From assembly GCA_002197995.1 (NCBI GenBank), contig NGZR01000001.1, positions 8,804,001-8,868,000 of the forward strand: 64,000 nt of DNA, in the 5' to 3' direction. A program made the position numbers and the translations under genes. Shown here in pieces: positions 58,259 to 64,000 of this stretch; position 1 is the first letter of the stretch; each line of letters starts with the position of its first letter. Source of the DNA: Gaeumannomyces sp. JS-464 (lineage: Eukaryota > Ascomycota > Sordariomycetes > Magnaporthales > Magnaporthaceae). The notes beneath the pieces were generated by a model, which made no database searches, was not told where the DNA came from, and saw only the letters and a program-made list of their open reading frames with translations.

Positions 58259-60779
58259 TTACGTTTCCGAGATTTGACCGAATGTTTGACTCTAAGTGAC
58301 GAATAGCTGGTAGACTTTTTTTTTTGTCTTTTTTTGTTCTCGCTACAAATTTTTTTTTTCTTTTTTTCTTTTTGGACATGCCCTGGCCGTTGCCAATTTC
58401 CTACGTTTTCGTCTTGTCAGATCCGGGAGCAAATGTTTACGGGATTTAAACTGGTGTCAACTGTGGGAGGGATGCCAAAAGTTTGGATGGCGAAAAGGGA
58501 AAACGGGCAAAATTTGACAAACAGATCGGAAAGGGGAATCGGATTTTCAGGATAATGTGGCATTTGCAAGGGATACCCGGGTGCATATGATTTTTTTTTC
58601 TCTTCTTTTTTTCTCCCTTCTTTCTTTCTTTCTTTCTTTTTCTTCTTCTCTCTCTCACTCTCCCTCTCCCTTTTTTTCAATTTCGCCTACCCCCGTCACG
58701 TCTAGTTGGAATGAATGGGTCTTCAGCTGCTCAGACTTTGGGCCTTTTTCCCAGCCTTCATTGTTTAGTTTTTCTCCTTGCCAGATCTCTTTCAAATCCT
58801 TCAAATTCATTTTTCTCACTTTATCTTCCAAACCAGTTAGTTCTCTCGAGCATGGGACGAGATGGAATCCAGGACTAGGAATTAGATTAGGGAAGAGGTT
58901 GTCGGTGGGTTCATCAGGGCAGCGCATCAAGGCTCGGCTAGGTCTAGACAGCCGGGCGCACCAGAGGATGACCTCGACGGAGTCATGGATCAAAGACGAC
59001 TTGCATATGTAGCTGATTTATGGCACCAAGATCCTTGGTTGCTTCTTATTATTACTCCTTTCCATTATTTCTACCATGTCGTCTTCAGAAACAATATCTC
59101 CTTGGCCCTCTTGGGCGTGGATTTCTGGACGAGATTGCGGCACTGTGTACGGGTGGCACTCGAGTCCCTGGCACCCAGCTGCCAGCCGCACCGTAGGCAA
59201 GGGAGGAATGATGGCGTCCAGTGCTGGGCCCGCGGTCTAATTCCGCTCACCGGCCTGAGAGCAGGTTTTCTGCGAGAGGTCAGCAATGTGTGTATTGCGC
59301 TGCAGATTGTAGGCTTGCGGTCCTTGCTGTTGGGCTCCTTTTTTTTTTCTCCCCTCTTTTTTCTTTCCTTCTTCCCCCTCTCTCTCTCCCTTTGCCGGCC
59401 GGGGAACAGCGGTATTTCTTGGTCCCATGTCCTTGGGACTCTTTTATGGTCCCCCTCCATGAGCTAGCCACCTATGGCAGTGCCGAGGTCTTGTCTGAAG
59501 CAAGGGATTGGTAGGGAACGCGCGTGGCTTTTCTTCTTGTCTTTTCTTTTTTTTCTTTTTCTTTCTGTTATTTTTATGGGATCCAGCTGTCGCCCCGCCC
59601 GCGTGGGGGTGGTGGTGGTGGTCGGCGTGCTGTTGCTGCTCAGCGGTCGCCCGGGCAGCACGGCTGACCACCACCACTGGGCTGGCTGGGCTGAGCTGGC
59701 GAACCAGAACCAACAGCGGAACGACGTTGACACCGCATAGACTCGGCTGCTGTGCTTGTTGCTCACATTCTTCTTCCCGCCGATCAAAGGTTATGTTGTC
59801 TTCTATTTCTCTACCTTCCTGTGGGAAAATGGAGATGGATCCAAGTCAGCACTTCGCTTTCCTCTTCCTCGCCACACCTTCCCCATTTCCCCGCCACTCT
59901 TGTGTAGGTAGGGACCTATACGAGGTGAGTGGGTGTGTGTTTGTGTATGTGCGGGACGGACTGACGCATGTGCGACTGTGACTGAATGGCCGCTGGGGCC
60001 GGCACACCATTACTAGCGAGACTAGCGCACACTGCCAGAAGGGTTTTTGGGTGGCAAGCGTGGGCAAGTAACCCGGGTTACGTTGGAACGCGTGCGGCTT
60101 GCTGGTCTCTGGTCTAGCTTGTAATGGGAACCCATGGACCGGATAGAAGCTCCCGGATTGCAGGGGGAGCAAAAGAAAAGAAGCCAAAAAAAAAGCAGAT
60201 CTACACGCCAAGAAAGCCCAACCCGCCTGAAGTGCTAGAGTACCAAGGTCGCATGCTGGTGCTTCCCAATAGGGCAACCGGTGATGGGAGCGGGGTTTTT
60301 TTTACTGCTCGGAAGCCGACGAGAAGAAGAAAGAAAGGGAAAAAAAAAAAAAGCAAAATACCAATCAGTCACGTTCGGAATGAGCCGCAAGCTCCTGGAT
60401 TTGCTGCCAGCGATTGGACGTTTTCCCGACCGGTCCGGCTTGCCCTGCCACCCCTGGAAGATGAAAAGCAAAGAATAGGCCGAAGGGCCTTGGTTTCCCT
60501 GGTTCCTTGGGTCCGTCAATGCCCGGGCGCCATTTTCTTTTTCGTCGCCCCTCCTCACTCGCTTCATTGAAGGAGGCGGCAGGGGGAGGGGAACAGGATG
60601 AGGAGATGGTGCGCGCGCGCGCCCAAGCGATGCCAAACCACCCTCAAAACCGTGGGAATTTCCAAAATGCTCATCTGCCGCATGTTCGTGTCAGCAGGAT
60701 GGCAGGTGGGTGGGTGGGAGGGTGCCATGTAGAAAAACAAAAACAGTTGAAAAGAAGAGATGCGAGCAAGACGTGCATT

Positions 60780-60812
60780 TGGGTGTGGGTGTGGGTGTGT
60801 GTGTGTGTGTGT
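60780..60812. repeat. (GT)n-rich microsatellite
   Basis: GGTGT units grade into a pure (GT)n run in the 3' intergenic region. Confidence 0.85.
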
Positions 60813-62940
60813 GCCAGTTGATGATGTCAGCCGGCCGGCACCGCTGCGGCAGCACGGATGTGCCGTCCGTTTGCGCGTCCCCAAGCAAAGTCTAGGGGGC
60901 GTCCATCAGGTCGGCACCTACCTAGGTACACACCTATGCAGTACACAGTCGCCGCCCCATGCCCGCTGGACAGCGCGGATGGATTAGCCGGGCCTGCAGG
61001 TGGTGGGTTGGCTGGTGATCCGACGAGATCTGGGTTGGGCGCATTGGGTAGGTAGGTACCTAGGTATCTGAGGTACTATTTTGTTGCGTGGTTTACCTTA
61101 CGGTGCCTACATTCTTTTTCCAACCACAGACGGCCGCTCTGTCGTCATTGGGGGGTCATAGCGTAGTTCCCCGACGGCCCGCCGCCATGGGCCATTTGCG
61201 GTTTTCGTTTGATGCTGGTTGGGACCTTTGTTTTTTTTTTTTTACCCCTGGCATGTTCGGGGAGGAAGCAAAAATAAAATACAAAGGATGACGAGTACAT
61301 TTCGAATTTGAGCATGGGATTGGTCGCGTGAGGGAGCCAGAAGCAAGAACCAACAAGGGGCCCCAAGAAGAGGGCCCGATCTGGCGGACCTGGAGGTTGC
61401 AGGACGGATCGGGGACACGCGAGAGGCCAGTCCTGCTTTGCTAAGCAAACGCCACACAGCCTCGGTTGGCCTGCGTTTTGCGCGCAAAAATCGGTTGCGT
61501 GCGAGAACCAACGGGGAAGCAACAGCAGAGCAAGGGAAGAAAAAAAAAATCAGGGGAAGCAAACAACGTCGAGAGAAGCGACAATGAGAAACAAGGCGAT
61601 TTGGCACGCAGGTAGCTTTCCGGGCCGGAGAAGGGTGGTTGTTCAATTAAGGTTTGGCACTAAAGCCAGAGCAACGCAGAGCCTGAATGAGGCCAAAAAG
61701 AAATGAACACGCGACGGGAATGGCGGGAGGCCATTGTGTGTGTACCTAGCCAAAGACGTCAAGAAGAAATTTGTTTGTCTATCGAGAGATGAGACGTAGA
61801 ACTGCTGCTGGACCAAAAAGAGGACAACTAAAAAAACAAAAGGAGGAAGAGGGAGAAGAGAAGTTGAGCAAAATACCAAAGGGACGAAAGTCCATCCGAC
61901 ATACATCCCTCCACAGCCACCAAAACGCAACGACAATCCACATCCCAAGTAGCGGGCCGAGAATCTCCTTGCTACACTAGGGTACCCACCTCTCCCCATG
62001 CAAGAATGCAAAGGCGCGACGCAATGCACCATCACCAGACGACGCGACACAGTCATCATCCGACAAACCCCCAAGGCCCGCCCTGTCTGCCTAAGCCGGC
62101 ACCTTTTTGACGGCCGATAGTGTCAGCAGCAGCTCCCTCCCTCCCTGGAAAGTGCAGCGGACATCACAGGACGAAGCCGAGACCGAGATGATGCCCCGGG
62201 TAGGCGAACCGGCTGCTGACGGGTGTTTCTCGTTTCTACAACAAACCTTTGCCCAATCACCACATCGCGCTCGCGAAACAAACGGGTTTCTTCATCATGA
62301 CATCAAGGATCCAAGGTTCTACACTCCATCAACGGCGCCCTTGTTCTGTTCGCGCCGCCAAGCTCGAAGAATGAACAGAAGAACACTGCAAGTATGGCCT
62401 GTTTCCCGCCCCGCCTGCTCACCCGACGTGGGAATAGATGAATGCGCAATGCAGGGGGGTGGGTGGCCAAGTCACCCACCCGCCGGACGCCCGCTCATTC
62501 TGGGGGAGGACAGAAGAGGCTCAGGGAGGGGCGCTCCCGGCCCCGGGTGGATCGCTCCGAGACTCAGCCCTACGACCGATGCCACTGCGCGGCGCTGCCG
62601 TGGCCCAGCGCGGGTGGCTTGGGGAGGGGGCCCCCTTGCCGCGATGCAACCACGGTCTGGATGTGATATGATGAGGGGCGGGGGAAAAAGGGGAGATTTG
62701 GAGGTCTGCGTATCGCCGAGGGTTACCCATAAGCGGCCCCTGCTTTTTTCATGATATTGCTACATTGGGCTTGTGTAACAAGGCTCCGGGCCCGACCCGT
62801 CGGGGCTCGGGGCTTGAAGGGTGTGGTGCCAAGCCTCTTCGGTCTTGGAAGTGAGACGACAGAGTCCGAGCGGCTCGCTCTTCTCGCCTTTCTTATCCTT
62901 CTTCTCCGTTCCCTAGCGTGCTCCTGTTCCCTCCCAACCC

Positions 62941-64000
62941 TTAGTGCCTCCAGATGGCATCCGACATGGCCACGACCTGCGCCATCTCGCGCACGTCGTG
63001 GACGCGCACGACGTCGGCCCCGCCCTGGACGGCGGCGGCCACGGCGGCGGCGGTGCCCCACGTGCGCGCGGCCGGCTCGCGCACGCCCGTGACGTGGCCC
63101 ACGAAGCGCTTGCGGCTGGGCCCGACGAGCCACGGGAGGCCCTCGAGCCCCGGCCAGCAGCGCAGGTCGGCAAGGCCCCGGAGTAGCTCGATGTTCTGCC
63201 CGGCCGTCTCCTTGGCGAACCCCAGGCCCGGGTCCAGCACGATGCGCCAGCGCCGCACACCCGCCGCCTCGGCCGCCGCGACGCGCTCGCGCAGCTCGGC
63301 GGCCACCCCGGGGACCACGCCGCCGGCGTCGCCGTAGTCGGACAGCGAGCTCATGGTGGCGGGCGTGCCGCGCATGTGGGACAGGCAGATGGTGACGCCC
63401 AGCCGGGCCGCTGTTGGCAGCATGTCCGGGTCGAGGGCGCCGGCCGAGACGTCGTTGATCATGTCGGCCCCGGCTGCGATGGCGGCCTCGGCGACGGCCG
63501 CGCGGTAGGTATCGACGCTGATCAGCACTCGCTGGCCGCCGGGCGCCGGTGGCGTGGCGCGGATGGCCTCGACGGCGGGGATGACGCGCCGGAGCTCCTC
63601 CTCGAGCGCCACCTCGGGGGGCCCGGGGCGGTGGACTGGCCGCCAACGTCAATGATTGTGGCGCCGGCGTCGATGTAGCTGCGGATCGTCCCGGCGAGGG
63701 CGGAAGAGTCCGTGGGGCTGTGTCGACCGCCGTCAGAGAATGAGTCGGGAGTAAGGTTTAGGATAGCCATGACATGAGTTCTGCGGGTCGGGCGCGACAC
63801 CAGCAAGGGGGCATGGTCGGGCGACAGGGGTGTTAAGGGGGTGAGCGGCGGCACAGAGGGCGGCAGCTCGTTGAGGTAGTCCTGGGCCAGCTTCCATGGA
63901 CGATCCGGGTTTATGGGCTGGTTAGGGATAAGCCTATGGTTCTGGGATGAGCAAAGGGAACACTTATCTGGACCTCATCCGCATCGTGTCCAGGAGTGAT
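62941..64000 (-). CDS. fol1: Dihydropteroate synthase domain of the fungal multifunctional folate enzyme (5' partial, one frame break)
   Basis: The gene enters from the right edge. The visible exon runs from 63941 down to the stop at 62941, after an apparent acceptor (CAG) at 63942. DHPS joins 7,8-dihydropterin pyrophosphate to p-aminobenzoate and is the sulfonamide target. The motifs are clear: THVMAILNLTPDSFSDGG, ATIIDVGGQSTAPG, VLISVDTYRAAVAEAA, ADMINDVSAG, IVLDPGLGFAKE, LVGPSRKRFVG and ADVVRVHDVREM, with the TIM-barrel end AMSDAIWRH. The upstream linker NQPINPDRPWKLAQDYLNEL shows this is the fused fungal form, so DHNA and HPPK domains should lie beyond the edge. At the six-C run (plus-strand G 63616-63621) one more base is needed to join STAPGPP to EVALEEELRRV. 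Confidence 0.92.

Larger units (their letters stand above)
58177..62940. other. 4.8-kb convergent intergenic region, no gene recognised
   Basis: This lies between the stops of vib-1 and the folate gene. It holds two hairpins just after vib-1 (separate entry), T-rich and TTTC-repeat stretches (58,320-58,680), a GT microsatellite near 60780-60812 and two TACCTAGGTA motifs (60919 and 61057). Open frames here are short and repeat-driven. Confidence 0.55.

Noticed and set aside
59474..59740. 88-codon hydrophobic frame resembling a secreted or membrane peptide
   Set aside because: The hydrophobicity comes from T-rich simple sequence and a GGTGGT tract; no supporting start context or homologous motif.
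1..64000. CRISPR arrays, transposons, LTRs and RIP-degraded DNA
   Set aside because: No spaced direct repeats, transposase or reverse-transcriptase motifs, or AT-rich decayed blocks were seen anywhere in the window.

Overview
The window is nuclear DNA of a filamentous ascomycete (Pezizomycotina, probably Sordariomycetes). The evidence is short GT-AG introns (59-144 nt in most genes), GC-rich coding sequence, A/T and microsatellite tracts between genes, and recognisable fungal proteins: a VIB-1/XprG-type NDT80 factor, PEX7, a fungal MscL, a SUR7/PalI-like protein and the fused folate enzyme. No mobile element, CRISPR array or bacterial-style operon was seen. Exon boundaries come from splice motifs and protein continuity only.

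Layout, left to right: 3194-5239 (-) MFS transporter; 5240-19320 a 14-kb divergent gap; 19321-20627 (+) CCDC124/Lso2-like ribosome-associated protein; 21738-23198 (+) catalytically dead E2-like (AKTIP/FTS-type) protein with a polyglutamine tract; 23684-26997 (+) conserved fungal membrane-anchored protein of unknown function; 27100-28613 (-) AlkB-type dioxygenase with CUE and GRF domains; 29098-30313 (+) PEX7; about 30629-30860 (+) an unresolved tRNA-like Pol III unit; 31382-31474 (+) a candidate 30-residue membrane peptide; 31853-32861 (-) MscL-type channel; 33556-34509 (-) SUR7/PalI-like protein; 35403-35474 (-) tRNA-Thr(CGU); 35785-37207 (-) leucine-rich fungal protein; 37208-56286 a gap of about 19 kb; 56287-58176 (+) vib-1; 58177-62940 a 4.8-kb gap; 62941 to the right edge (-) dihydropteroate synthase part of the folate enzyme, incomplete.

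The genes are housekeeping and regulatory, with no sign of a secondary-metabolite cluster or a single pathway. The two very large gaps both lie between divergently oriented genes. The larger one precedes vib-1, a regulator of proteases, starvation response and heterokaryon incompatibility.

Five genes (CCDC124-like, the 23.7-27.0 kb gene, the LRR gene, vib-1, fol1) read as clear homologues only if the frame changes at about nine sites. Most sites look like one base missing in a short G or C run. Consensus deletion errors explain this better than decay, because fol1 and vib-1 are intact on both sides of each break. The gene models should be checked against reads. Several other genes (MFS, E2-like, AlkB, PEX7, SUR7-like) read through cleanly with phase-consistent introns.
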